Source: Ectobius pallidus (taxonomy: Eukaryota; Arthropoda; Insecta; Blattodea; Ectobiidae). From it: a stretch of DNA of 64,000 nt. Numbering within the stretch: the stretch's first letter is position 1; each line of letters begins with the position of its first letter. The position numbers and the translations under genes were made by a program. Location of the stretch: contig CAXKWD010000008.1 in assembly GCA_964059195.1 (NCBI GenBank), positions 43,577,502-43,641,501 on the forward strand, read 5' to 3'. Positions 45,392 to 57,446 of the stretch are shown here, piece after piece. The notes below the pieces were generated by a model. It had not been told where the DNA came from, did no database searches, and saw nothing but the letters and a program-made list of their open reading frames with translations.

Positions 45392-45403
45392 GAAGAGGGA
45401 GGA
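45392..45403 (+). promoter_or_regulatory. Polypurine tract of element B
   Basis: GAAGAGGGAGGA stands one base before the 3' LTR, as needed for plus-strand priming. Confidence 0.7.
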
Positions 45404-45404
45404 T

Positions 45405-48195
45405 TGTAATCTTGTGGGCATTCATTTATTTGTAAATATTTTGTGGCCTCCTCTTTGTTAATTTAAAAATTTCCGATCTCGCCCTGATTCTAGTACAATC
45501 TTCGTTTCACTTGTTTTTCGTGACGTATTGCTTGAGGGTTTAAAGTTTTCTCGTATAGCGGCGCTTCCGGCGTCTCAGAGTTTTCTTGGTGGGTTGTGGC
45601 GAACTAGCTAAGTGAGTTGGTGTTGAATGCAGCTTAGTGTATAATGTAGTTTTCTGGGACTAAGGATGTGCCTCACGGCGTCGCCGGGATGAATTACTGT
45701 AAGTGAATTTAATCATGGTTATCATATATATATATATATTAGAGTCAGTCGTGGATAGTATATCCCTTCACTTTTTCTATTCCATGTCAGTTATAATGTT
45801 GGATTCTAGTCATGCTTCTAGCGGAAGCCATTTTACAAATGAATGCCACTTATAATGAAATCTCAGAATCTAGAATTGTTATCGGGATCGTTCCCGTTGA
45901 ATTTCCTTAACCTTAAACTCGTCACAAGACACCCAAGACGTAACTTTGGTCAACCCACATTTCTATTTATATCAATGTTGTATTAACTCAGTGTGTTTGA
46001 AATTAGACGAAGGACTGGTTCTCACTAGAAATATTTTCATGCAAGGTTATGATATATTTTTTGATTCTTAAAAGAATTGTCATTCTCGGGTATTATATGC
46101 AGCTTAAGCAATCTAGTCTCCGCGAGTATGCATTTGCCTGATGTAAAAGTGGTACGTGGATCGTATGTTGTGCGGCCATTCATTTATACTCTCTACTGAA
46201 TTGTGGTTATTTGTGTAATCATATCTTACGTTGCTTATGTGTAATGTTAGTTCAATTAAAAAGAAGTTAACAGTAATTAATTGTTATATTTTGAAAGGCT
46301 GTATCACTGAAGTTATAGGCCTTGGTCCTTTCATATCTTATGCTGCATATGTGTACGTTAGCTTACATTAAAAGAAGTTAACAGTAATTAATTGTTATAT
46401 TTTGAAAGGCTGTATCACTGAAGTTATAGGCCTAGGTTCTTTCATATCTTATGCTGCATATGTGTACGTTAGCTTACATTAAAAAGAAGTTAACCGTAAT
46501 TAATCTTTATATTCTGAAAGCCTGTGCCATTGAAGTTATAGGCCTAGATTTGTTCATGCTTTACCTTCCATATTTGTAACGTTAGTTTACTTTAAAACGA
46601 AGTTAACAGTAATTAACTATTATTCTAAAGAGATTGCATTCTTATTGCATTATAAAGATTTGTAGGCCTATAGTATTTAAACTTAACTTTTCATATTGGA
46701 GTTTTGTTGTACCAAACTGAGTGAACAGTAATTAACTATTATTCTAAAGAGATTGCATTCTTATTGCATTATAAAGATTTGTAGGCCTATAGTATTTAAA
46801 CTTAACTTTTCATATTGGAGTTTTGTTGTACCAAACTGAGTGAACAGTAATTAACTATTATTCTAAAGAGATTGCATTCTTATTGCATTATAAAGATTTG
46901 TAGGCCTATAGTATTTAAACTTAACTTTTCATATTGGAGTCTTGTTGTACCAAACTGAGTTAACAGTAATTAACTATTATTCTAAAGAGATTGCATTCTT
47001 ATTGCATTATAAAGATTGTAGGCCTATAGTATTTAAACTTTACCTTCCGTATTGGAGTCTTGTTTGTACCAATCTGAGTTAACAGTAATCAATTATTATT
47101 CTAAAAGATTGGAGTATTGAAGTTGTAGGCCTACGCCATCCCATTCTTCTCTTTGTTTATTCAAATTTGATTATTTCTCCATTATTTCTATTCTCCTATT
47201 TAAAAGCGAGTATTTAACTCCCTTCAAAATTAGATTCTGCCTTCCTTATAGAATTTTGAGGTATTTAAGGTGACTTCCTATTCTTGGTTATTAATCATAA
47301 CCTGGGGATTTTTGAGTTATGATTTGGTATTGATAGGTCAGTTGATTACCATACTTACAGTTCGTGACAATCTGGATTTCTGTCTATGAAAAGAGACATA
47401 GCTTCTTAGACGTCGCAATGTGAAAACCAGTCCCTCGATTATCAAACTTCAAAGAAGGATTGTATTATTATTATAATTGTTTATAAGTATGATAGGTCTT
47501 ATTACCTTTAGTGTATGAAATTAATTGCTGTGCTTTTAATATTGCATTCGAGAACAGTAACTGTAAATGTTCTCACATAAGAATGTTGGTACCTAAGGAT
47601 TATCTAATCTAAAGATTATAACATTATTAGAGTATTCAGGTGGATACTGGAGTTGTTCAAATTGGAGAGAGTAGGTTGAGAAAAGCATATTGGAAATTTA
47701 CTATTTATTGTATATTATATTTCTAGTTAAAAATACACTCATTGTTGCATTGTTTATGAAATTTACTTCTGTTTTTCTGGTCCTGGCGTTTCATCCCATT
47801 ATCTCCACCGTCCATTCAGAACTCAGTTCGATCTTACTACTTCTGGGTAGGGCTTAGAATTTATCCTTGTGCTTCCTAAAAGAGTTTTTTTTTATTAGTA
47901 CTTGTTTTCAGAGTTTCCCCCCCCCTTCTTTAGAACCGGATTGTGCTCCTTATTCTTAATTATTCTAGAAGCTAACCTAGTATATTATTCTAGTGTAAAT
48001 TTCCTTCTGAAATATATACCAGCCATCAAATTAATATATACTCAAAGTACTTCTGGTTCAGATATTATCCTGGTGCTTCCTAAAATATTACATTATTAAT
48101 CTGTGGTTGTTTCGGAATTTCCTAAAACCTGGTGCAAAAATTAACTAAAGCCGGTTCAGAGGTTATCCTGGTGCAAATTAACTAAAGCCGGTTCA
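45405..48195 (+). repeat. 3' LTR of element B (2791 bp)
   Basis: Same length and, as far as read, the same sequence as 38399-41189. Directly followed by ATGG and satellite. Confidence 0.95.
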
Positions 48196-49735
48196 ATGGT
48201 TTGGACAATTGTTGAAACTATTAATGGACTATTGTTAAAACCATTATTACAACTATTGGTAGACGATTTTTGAAACAATTGTTTGATATTTGTTGTAATG
48301 AATGTTGTTGATTTTTGAAACGATACATCTTCGGTTGTTGTAGCGATAATTGGACGATAGTTAGAAAGATTGTAGGAGATATTGTTTTCCGATTGTTTTA
48401 ACGAATGTTGTAATATTGTATAAAATGCTGTAGGTGATAGTTGAAACGATTGTTGAAAAATTGTTAAAACGATTACTGGACGAATGTGTAAACATTTGTT
48501 AAATGATTGTTGAAATTTTTGTTAAACGATTGTTGATCCATTTTCACGATTTTGAAACGATTGTTGCACTTTGTTGAAACGTTTCGTGGACAATTGTTTC
48601 AAACGTTGTCGGACGATTGTTGAACCATTGTTGATATGATTGTTGTACGATTTTTGAAACTATTATTAAACAATGAGAAACGAATTTTTGATGACTGTTG
48701 AAACTTTCTTTAAAAGATAGTTGAATGATTGCTGGAAGATTTTGGAACGATTTTTGGACGATCGTTAGCAAGAATTTTAAATGAGCACTCAATCGATCCT
48801 TGAATAATCGATGAATTCAAGGTAGTCCTATAACGATTGTTTAATGCTTGTTGTGAGGATTGTTGAAACAACTTTTGAACGATTAATGAAATGAGTATTG
48901 AACGATTGTTGAAACCATTGTTGAACAGTTCAACGATTGTTGAAAAATGTTTGAAACGCTTGTGGTACGATTGTTAGAACATTTTTGTTTGATTGTTGAA
49001 CAAATTCTTTGACGATTGTTGAAGCGACTGTTGGACGATTGTTGAAACGATTGTACTACGATTCAAGCGATTATTGAACGATTGTTGAAATTATTGTTGG
49101 CCATTTGTGTTATCGTTTGTTCTAATATTGTTGAAACAATTTTGTAAAGATTGTTGGACTATAACTGTAAATATTGTTTAATACATTTTTTAAACGAATG
49201 GAATTCGATTGATGAAACAATTGTTAAATGATCGTTGAAATTATTGTTGGACGATTGTTGTATTGATTTTTTGAGGCTTCAAGAAACGATAGTTGTACGA
49301 TTGTTGAAATGATTGTTGGACGATTGTTGAAACTATTGTTGGACGATTGAGAAACGATTTTTTGATGACTGTTTAAACCTTCTTTAAAACGATAGTTGAA
49401 TGATTGTTTGAAGATTGTTGGGACGACTGTTGGACGATAGTTAACAAGATTTTTAACTGAGTACTCAATGGATTCTTGAATAATTGATGAATTCAAGGTA
49501 GGCCTATTGTTGAACGATTGTTTGATGCTTGTTGTAAGGATTGTTGAAACAACTTTTGAACGAATAATGAAATCATTTTTGAACAATTGTTGAACCCATT
49601 GTTGGACAATTGTTCAACGATTGTTGAAAAATGGTCGAAACGTTTGTGTTACGATTGTTACAAAATTTTTGTTTGATTGTTGAAATAATTGTTAATGATA
49701 GTAGAATCTATTGTTGGACGATTGTTGTAGTAGGG
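48196..49735 (+). repeat. Minisatellite array, fourth block
   Basis: Continuation of the 11-12 bp half-unit satellite, with the ATGAATTCAAGGTAG landmark at ~48810 and ~49490 (about 680 bp apart, as in the second block). Confidence 0.95.
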
Positions 49736-50120
49736 GTGGTATTTAAAACACGTTGAGTTACCATTTGGAGTAGTAGGTGCTTGCTTGAAGTATTTGGGAA
49801 CTCTCAGGGTTTGTTGCCGTCTACGATGCCTTCTTCTTCCTTGACACTTCACCCTTATAATTGCCTGGGCTAATTCGACTCTTTATCTCAGGGAACAGCG
49901 ATTATAGGGAACTACTGTTACCAATTAAAACAAACATGGTTACAAATTGGAACATTACAGTCGTAATGCCCGATGTTTTCCCTTGTACCAAATTACCATC
50001 TTATCTTTCTATAGGCCTGCTTCCTTTACATAGGTCTATATGCCGCAATTGCCTCGTTGTCACAATCGGTTGAATGCTTTCTACATTTTATGCAATAACT
50101 ACCTCCGACACATCAACAGT

Positions 50121-50355
50121 AAGGTTCGTCGAGTCTATGCTTAGACTGTGATGGTCGGAAAAAACAAAAACAAAACAAAATTACACAAAAACTACACACG
50201 TATTACACTGCTCGCTTGTGGCGATATCACCAAGGTTCGTCGAGTCCAGCTTGAAATGATACAACACACGACTACTTTGTTAAAAATGCACATTGTATCA
50301 CTATTTACTTATCTGAGGCCGATTAAGGTTCGGAGAGTCCAGCTTAGACTCGGTT
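50121..50355 (+). repeat. Three-copy box AAGGTTCGTCGAGTC
   Basis: AAGGTTCGTCGAGTCTATGC (50121), AAGGTTCGTCGAGTCCAGC (50232) and AAGGTTCGGAGAGTCCAGC (50326), each followed by TTAGACT or TTGAAAT, at 111 and 94 bp spacing. The sequence between the boxes is not similar, so this is a spaced motif rather than a simple tandem repeat. Confidence 0.75.
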
Positions 50356-50756
50356 GACAGATTGAATATAATCATGTATGGAATTACACTATTGCTTTTC
50401 GAAATTTTGTATCTGTGGTATTGTTTACTTAACATTATTGCATAACCTAATTGTACAGACCCAACATAGGTTATTCCTATTCGATGGGTTATTTAGTCTG
50501 GTTGTAACTCCTTATAGGGTTTTTATAACTTATGATACCTGCCAAAAAATTTCCTGTTTTGATATCCTCATATTTCATATGTGTGATCCCCAAATTTCTG
50601 TAAAATTCTTCCTGGTCCCTTGAATAATATCTCCATACGCGAATACCTTCCCCTTAATAATGATGACAGTTTAGTTTCCCTGATTAACACTTTTTCATTA
50701 ATGTCAGGAAACCATTTGCGCTTATAACGTTTAGCCTTCTCCTTTCGCTTTGCAGT

Positions 50757-51344
50757 TCACAGCTTAATACGATCGAATGCGCGTTCACACAATTCGACGT
50801 CAGTGAGTGGGCGGTCTGCTGGTAAAGCTTCAGGCAGGTTCGCGATCAAAGGTTCAGGTTCCTGATTTAACATTAACTTGATTGGTGCGACACCTGTCAC
50901 GGGGCTAAAGGAATTGTTTATAACTCTCTCAATGACTTCACAATGCCTAAACCAATCTTTGTGATTTTTGTGTGATAGAACCCTAAGGTATTTTATAGCT
51001 CTTTCACATTGATTCCCTGAGGCAAAGTACAAAGAGCATTTGTACATCTTTATGTTCAGTGATTCCAGGGTTTCCATGAAAATTTTACTGGTGTGAATAG
51101 TAGCATTGTCACTAAGCAAGCTGTCAATAGAGCCATATGTTAGGATAAAATAATCTGTGATTTTTCTGAGTATGGATTTACCAGTGATTGCTTTCAATGG
51201 GTAGATTTTTACGAATTTGGAAAAAACATGGTATATGACCAAGATGTGCTTGTGACCAAAGTTAGAAACAGGCATAGGTCCATGGCTGTCAATGGTAACC
51301 AAAGCTCTAGGCCTAGCTCTTACGATAGCTTGCGGCTCTGTCAT
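50757..51344 (-). pseudogene. Gypsy-like integrase core
   Basis: VTIDSHGPMPVS (first Asp), LLSDNATIHTSKIFME (second Asp) and GNQCERAIKYLRVL (Glu) form the DDE triad, with DYFILTYGSID between. The C-terminal part PVTGVAPIKLMLNQEP is the usual post-core region. The triad is intact, but the frame is separated from the zinc-binding domain by a shift at ~51330 and no RT precedes it. Confidence 0.85.
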
Positions 51345-51636
51345 AACGAACTGTCATGGACTTAGCCTTCTGACATAGATCACATGCTGAAATCACTTGT
51401 CTTACTTTTCTCGCTAAGTGTTTTATGTAGAAATTATCTAGGATCATAAGAGATACTTTTTCACATCCTGAATGATTTAATGCCTCATGAAAACTTACTA
51501 TCAACTCCCTTTCCATACTTTTAGGAATGCATATTTTCCACTTATGAACCTCTGTACAGTGTAGCTTATACAACACACCTCTCCTCATACCGACGGTGTT
51601 CTCAGCGCACTGAGAGATCTCTTTTGCCTCGGTCAT
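51313..51636 (-). pseudogene. Gypsy-like integrase zinc-binding (HHCC) domain
   Basis: HEALNHSGCEK gives the two His residues and VISACDLCQKAK the two Cys residues of the N-terminal integrase domain. Overlaps the RNase H frame at one end and the core frame at the other, each by ~30 bp, marking two indels. Confidence 0.82.
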
Positions 51637-52050
51637 GTCTACGTAAGTCTGGGTCGGCGTATTGTAGTTGTTTTATTAGTTTGAACCTATCTGAAATTTT
51701 GTGATTTCCTGACGGTCTCAATTTCTTAATGGCAACTTCATGACTAGGCGCTGCCACTGTTTCTGGCATACCCTGATGAAAATTCAAACGGTATAGGCAG
51801 TCCCCAAAAATATTTTGGTCCCCAGGGATATGTCTGATTTCTATGTCGCCCGACATGATTTCGTGTACGAATCTCGAAATCCTGGAACTCGTTAAATTGC
51901 TTCTATTCATGAAACCTAAACTAATGTGGTCAGTGTACAATATGATTTTTCTGTTGAATACATATTGTTTGAATTTGTTTAATGCAAAGAAAAGAGCTCC
52001 TATCTCTTGTTCTGTTACACAAGCGTTCGCCTCTGTCCTAGATACGCCTC
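51602..52050 (-). pseudogene. Gypsy-like RNase H fragment
   Basis: VTEQEIGALFFALNKFKQYV (catalytic Glu) and ILYTDHISLGFMN (Asp), then RISRFVHEIMSGDIEIRHIP and GDQNIFGDCLYRLN in place of the usual DALSR box. The reading begins abruptly at ~52050, where the element's flank sequence takes over, so RT and upstream parts are deleted. Confidence 0.8.
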
Positions 52051-53228
52051 GAGAAGCGCCGTTTGAAGTAGTGGATGCTTGCGGTACGTGGTTGGGTACT
52101 TACAGGGTTTATTGCCGTCTGCGAGGCCGTCTTCTTCCTTGACACTTCACCCTTATATTTTCCTCGGCTAATTCGACTCAGGGAACAGCGATTATAGGGA
52201 AGTACTGTAACCAATTAAATATTGAATTAACTGGTAGGATTGAAGTTTGTTCTCCACAGCTATTACACAAGAACAAAGTTCCGGTACAAATTGTTTAGTC
52301 AATATGGTATTCACTGTTTATATTTACTTGTACGTATAACTGTAGGCGAGTTCTGCGGTGTGACTGTTTTACTATTTACGAATCTACTTGACTGTTACGG
52401 CAGGGGGCTATACTTATTAGAATTGCAATGCACGTAATATATTTATTAAATCACCGTCTCACTACGGGATTATTACTCAATGCTTCAATTATTACAGGAC
52501 TGAACTCTCCCAATTAATGCAAGATACTTTAACACAATTTCCCCGCTCAGCGCACACAAGGGTCTCACAAAAATGTACTTACAATTTAAACAAAACTCTC
52601 GGCCCCCTCCCCATGCCGGCACTTTGGACACCTTCCAGTATCGTAGTTGTCACCGAACTCCCAGTTAAAATTTCTGCCACCACGCAAGAAACCTCGCCTA
52701 CCAGTTACACGCAAAATAGTTCCTAGTTCCTGACTGGTTGAACTATATTTAATATCACTACGCACTTAGGCTAAAATGCGACATGATTGGTCCTAAGGAG
52801 ACGCTGCCTCCCTGGAGATTCTTAGAACATCATTTCTCAGTACAGCTTACCTTGTATTGTCTACTAGCTTTCGACTTAGGTCCGGTTTTACCTATGAGCA
52901 CAATAAAATTGTTCCTTATGTGGGATTCTTTTGATTTTCACACAGTTTTCAAAAACAAGAAATGCTAAGCTTGCTATTCCATTTCCCATTGTGTAGCCTA
53001 CTACCAGTTTAATTTCCTGTCCCGTTATAATGTTCAATTGTTCGAGTCTCTACCCGAACCAAGAAAACTTTCTTGTACTAATATTATGGTGTTTAATATT
53101 TCTGCATTTCCAACTTTTAATATTATTAGTATTATTAATGTATATCATATTTTATCATTATTCTTGCAATAATTAACTATGTAAATTATGTTCCTCATCT
53201 CAATATTATCCTCGGCCATAGGCCTATT

Positions 53229-56200
53229 CTGCCGCAAATGATTATTGTACGACTGTTTGAACAATAGTTTGACTACTGTTGAAACGATTGCTAGATGATT
53301 GTTGGAGGATTGTTGGAATGATGGTTGAAACAACGTTTGAACGATTCTTCAAATTATTATTGACCGATTGTCGAAACCGTTGTTGAACAATTATTGAAAC
53401 GGTTGTTGAATCGAATCTTTTGAAACGGTTGTTGGCAGATAGTTTAAACGGTTGTTGGACGTTTGTTAGAAAATTAGTTTATGCCGAATGTTGAAACGAT
53501 TATTAGACGATTGTTGAAACGAATGTTACATAACTGTGGAATATATTTTAGGACGACCTTGAAGCGATTATTTGACGATTGTTGAAACAAATGTTAGACG
53601 AATGTGAAACGATTGTTTGACATTTGTTGGAACGATTGTTAGGCGATTGATTCAAACAATGTCGGACGATAGTTGTCAATAGTTGAATCGATTGCTAAAT
53701 GATTGTGGAATCGATGGATTGGACGATTGATGAAACTATTGAGGGAACATTGTTTAAACCATTATTGCAACGAATAGTAGACAATTGTTGAAACGACTGT
53801 TAGAGATTTTTGTAATGAATGTTGATGATTGTTGGAACGATATTTCGACGATTGTTGAGAAGATTGCTGGAAGATAGTTGGTAATATTTTTGGCCGCTGG
53901 TTTTAACGATAATTCGAATATTTTTTAATAATTATTGGACGATAGTTGAAACGATTGTTGGACTATAGTTGAAACAATTGTTGAATGATTGTTAAGATGA
54001 TTGGTGGACGAGTTTAGAAACAATTATTAATGATTGTTGAAACTATTCTTGGACTATTCAACAAACGATTATAGTACGATTGCTTGTACGACAGTTTGAC
54101 TACTGTTTAAACGATTGTTGGACGATTGTTGTAGGATTGCAGGAATGATTGTTGAAACAACGTTTAGACGATTGTTGAAATGATTAATGACCAATTGTTG
54201 AATCATTGTTGGACAGTTATTGAAACGGTTGTTGAAAGATTATTGGACAATTTTTAAACGATTGTTGGGAGAAAGTTTAAACGGTTGTTGGACGGTTGTT
54301 AGAAAATTTGTTTTTGCCGAATGTTGAAACGATTGTTGTGTGATTGTTGAAACGAATATTAGACGATAGTTGAAACAAATGTTACATAATTGTGGAATAT
54401 ATTCTTGGACGACCTTGAAGCCATTATTTGACGAATGTCGAAAGGAAAGTTGAAACGAATGTTAGACGTATGTGAAACTATTGTTGGACATTTGTTAAAA
54501 TGATTGTTGAACGATTGATCCAAACAATATCGGACGATTGTTGAATCGATTGTAGGAACTGTTGTTGGACAATTGTTGAAACTATTGTTGGATGATAGTC
54601 AAAACGATTTTTGCACGATAGTCGAAACGATTGTTGGTCAATAGTTGAAACAATTGTTAAATGATTGTGGAATAGATTGTTTGGACGATTGTTGAAACTA
54701 TTGATGGACTATTGTTTAAACTATTATTGCAACGAATAGTAGACTATTGTTGAAACGATTTTTAGAGGTTTGTTGTAATGATGTTTATGATTGTTGAAAC
54801 GATATTTCTTCGGTTGTTGAAGCGATGATTGGACGATTGTTGGAGATATTGTTTTAACGAATGCTCTAATATTGTATAAACTGCTGTTGGTGATAGATGC
54901 AACGATTGTTGAAAGATTGTTAAAACGATTGCTAAACGAATGTATAAACGATTGTTTAATGATTGTTGAAACTATTGTTATACGATTGTTGAATCGATTT
55001 TTCACGATTTTGACAAGAGTGGAACGAATGTTAGTGGATTATTGAAAAGATTGTTGGAATTTGTTGAAACGTTTCGTGGACCATTGTTTTAAACGTTGTC
55101 GGACGGTTGTTGAAATGATTGTTGACTAATATTGAAATGATTGTTGGACGATTGTTGAAAATATTGTTGGACGATTGAGAAACGATTTTTGATGACTGTT
55201 GAAACCTTGTTTAAAACGATAGTTGAATGATTGTTGGAAGATTGTTGAAACGATTGTTGGACGATCGTTAACAAGATCTTTAATTGAGCACTCAATTGTT
55301 TCTTGAATAATTGATGAATCCACGGTAGTCCTATTGTTGAACGATTGTTTGATTCTTGTTTTAAGGATTGTTGAAACAACTTTTGAACGAATAATGAAAA
55401 TATTACTGAACGATTGTTGAAACCATTGTTGGAAAATCGTTCAACGATTGTTGAAAAATGGTTGAAACGCTTGTGGTACGATTGTTAGAAAATTTTTGTT
55501 TGATTGTTGAAACAATTGTTAATGATAGTTGCAACTATTGTTGGACGATTGTTGTTAGGACTCTTGGACTATTGAAGAAACGATATTTGTACGACTGTTT
55601 GAACAATAGTTTGTCTACTGATGAAACGATTGTTTGATTGTTGGAATGATGGTTGAAACAACATTTGGACGATTTTAGAAATGATTAATGACCGAATGTT
55701 GAAACCATTGTTGGACATTTATTGAAATGTTTCTAAAACGACAGTTTTTGAAACGATTATTGGGAGATAGCTAAGCGGTTATTGGACTTTGTTAGAAAAT
55801 TTGTATTTGCCGAACGTTAAAACTATTGGTTTGCGATTGTTGAACCAAATATTAGACGATTGTTGAAAAGAATGTTACATAATTGTGTAATATATTTTAG
55901 GACGACCTTCAAGCAATTATTTGACGATTGTTGACGTATGTTGAAAAGAATGTTAGACGAATGTGAAACGATTGTTGGACATTTTTTAAACGATTGTTGG
56001 ACGATTGATCCAAACAATGTCGGACGATGTTGAATCGATTGTTGGAACTGTTTTTGGATGATTGTTGAAACGATTGTTGGGCGATAGTCGAATCGATTGT
56101 TGGTCAATTCTTGAAACGATTGTTTAATGATTGTTGAATCGATGGTTTGGACGATTGTTGAAACTATTAATGGGCAGTTTAAACCATTATAGCAACGATT

Positions 56201-57446
56201 GGTAGACGATTGTTGAAACAATTGTTAGAGGTTTGTTGTAATGAATGTTGATGATTGTTGAAACGATAGATCTTCGGTTGTTGAAGCGATAGTTGGACGA
56301 TAGTTGGAAAGAATGTTGGAGATATTGTTTTCCGATTGTTTTAACTAATGTTGTAACATTGTATAAAATGCTGTTGGTGACAGTTGAGACGATTGTTGAA
56401 AGATTGTTAAAACGATTGCTGAACGAATGTGTAAACGATTGTTAAATGATTGTTGAAACTATTTTTAGACGATTGTTCAATCGATTTTTACGATTGTGAA
56501 ACGATTGTGTGACGACTGTCGAAACGATTGTGGAACGAATGTTAGAGGATTGTTGAAACGTTTGTTGGACTTTGCTGAAACGTTTCGTGGACAATTGTAC
56601 CAAACGTTGTCGGATGATTGTTGAAACGATTGTTGATATGATTTTGGGACGATTTTTGAAACTATTATTGGACGATTGAGAAACGATTTTTTGATGACTG
56701 TTGAAACTTTCTTTAAAATGATAGTTGAATGATTGTTGGAAGATTTTGGAACGATTGTTGGACGATCGTTAACAAGAATTTTAAATGAGCACTCAATCGA
56801 TCCTTGAATAATTGATGAATTCAAGGTAGTCCTATTGTTGAACGATTGTTTGATATTTGTTGTAAGGATTGTTGAAACAACTTTTGAACGAATAATGAAA
56901 TCATTATTGAACGATTGTTGAAACCTTTATTGGACAATATTTCAACGATTGTTGAAAAAAGGTTGAAACGCTTGTGGTACGATTGTTAGAAAATTTTTGT
57001 TTTATTGTTGAAACAATTGTTAATGATAGTTGAAACTATTGTTGGACGATTGTTGTTAGGTTTCTTGGACTATTCAAGAAACGATTGTTGTACGACTGTT
57101 TGAACAATAGTTTGACTACTGTTGAAATGATTGTTAGACGATGTTGGAGGATTGTTGGAATGATGGTTGAAAGAACGTTTGGACGATTGTTGAAATGATT
57201 AATAACCGATTGTTGAAACCATTGTTGGACAATTATTAAAATGGTTGTTGAAACGACAGTTTTTGAAACGATTGTTTGGAGATAGTTTAAACGGTTGTTG
57301 AACGTTTATTAGAAAATTAGATCTTGCCGAATGTTGAAACGATTGGTTTGCGATTGTTGAAACATATATAAGACGTTTGTTGGAACGATTATTCTACGAT
57401 TTTTCAAACGATTATTGAACTATTGTTGAAAATATTGTTGGAAGAT
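53229..57446 (+). repeat. Minisatellite array, main block with ~1.5 kb higher-order repeat
   Basis: The longest uninterrupted satellite. The landmark TTGCCGAA.GTT recurs at ~54316, ~55809 and ~57326 (1493 and 1517 bp apart), and the AATTGATGAAT.CA.GGTAGTCCT landmark at ~55310 and ~56810 (1500 bp). Within each period the 11-12 bp half-units are diverged but the same phrases reappear in order, so amplification acted on the ~1.5 kb block after the short units had diverged. Confidence 0.93.

Larger units (their letters stand above)
38399..48195 (+). mobile_element. LTR retrotransposon B, 9.8 kb, very young and without coding capacity
   Basis: Two 2791 bp LTRs (38399-41189 and 45405-48195) appear identical on reading, with target duplication ATGG at 38395-38398 and 48196-48199. 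The satellite at ~56130 shows the uninterrupted site ATCGATGGTTTGG. A tRNA-Met-like primer site and a polypurine tract are in place. The 4.2 kb interior has no gag, protease, RT or integrase. This is the form of a large retrotransposon derivative mobilised in trans. Confidence 0.93.
49736..53228 (-). mobile_element. Fragmented Gypsy-like element in minisatellite
   Basis: The satellite is interrupted between GATTGTTGTAG and ATTATTGTACGACTG, with about 40 bp of satellite missing. A ~170 bp direct repeat lies near each end (49768-49930 and 52065-52225: GTAGTGGATGCTTGC type, GGGTTTATTGCCGTC, TTCTTCCTTGACACTTCACC, GGGAACAGCGATTATAGGGA), possibly LTR remains. Between them, pol on the - strand lacks gag, protease and RT. 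The rest (49931-50640 and 52226-53228) has no recognised feature beyond a threefold box near 50121. Confidence 0.7.

Noticed and set aside
53145..56824. Several - strand frames rich in Asn, Arg, Thr, Gln and Phe
   Set aside because: They are translations of the satellite; the same words appear in every block and frame, with no domain or codon signal.
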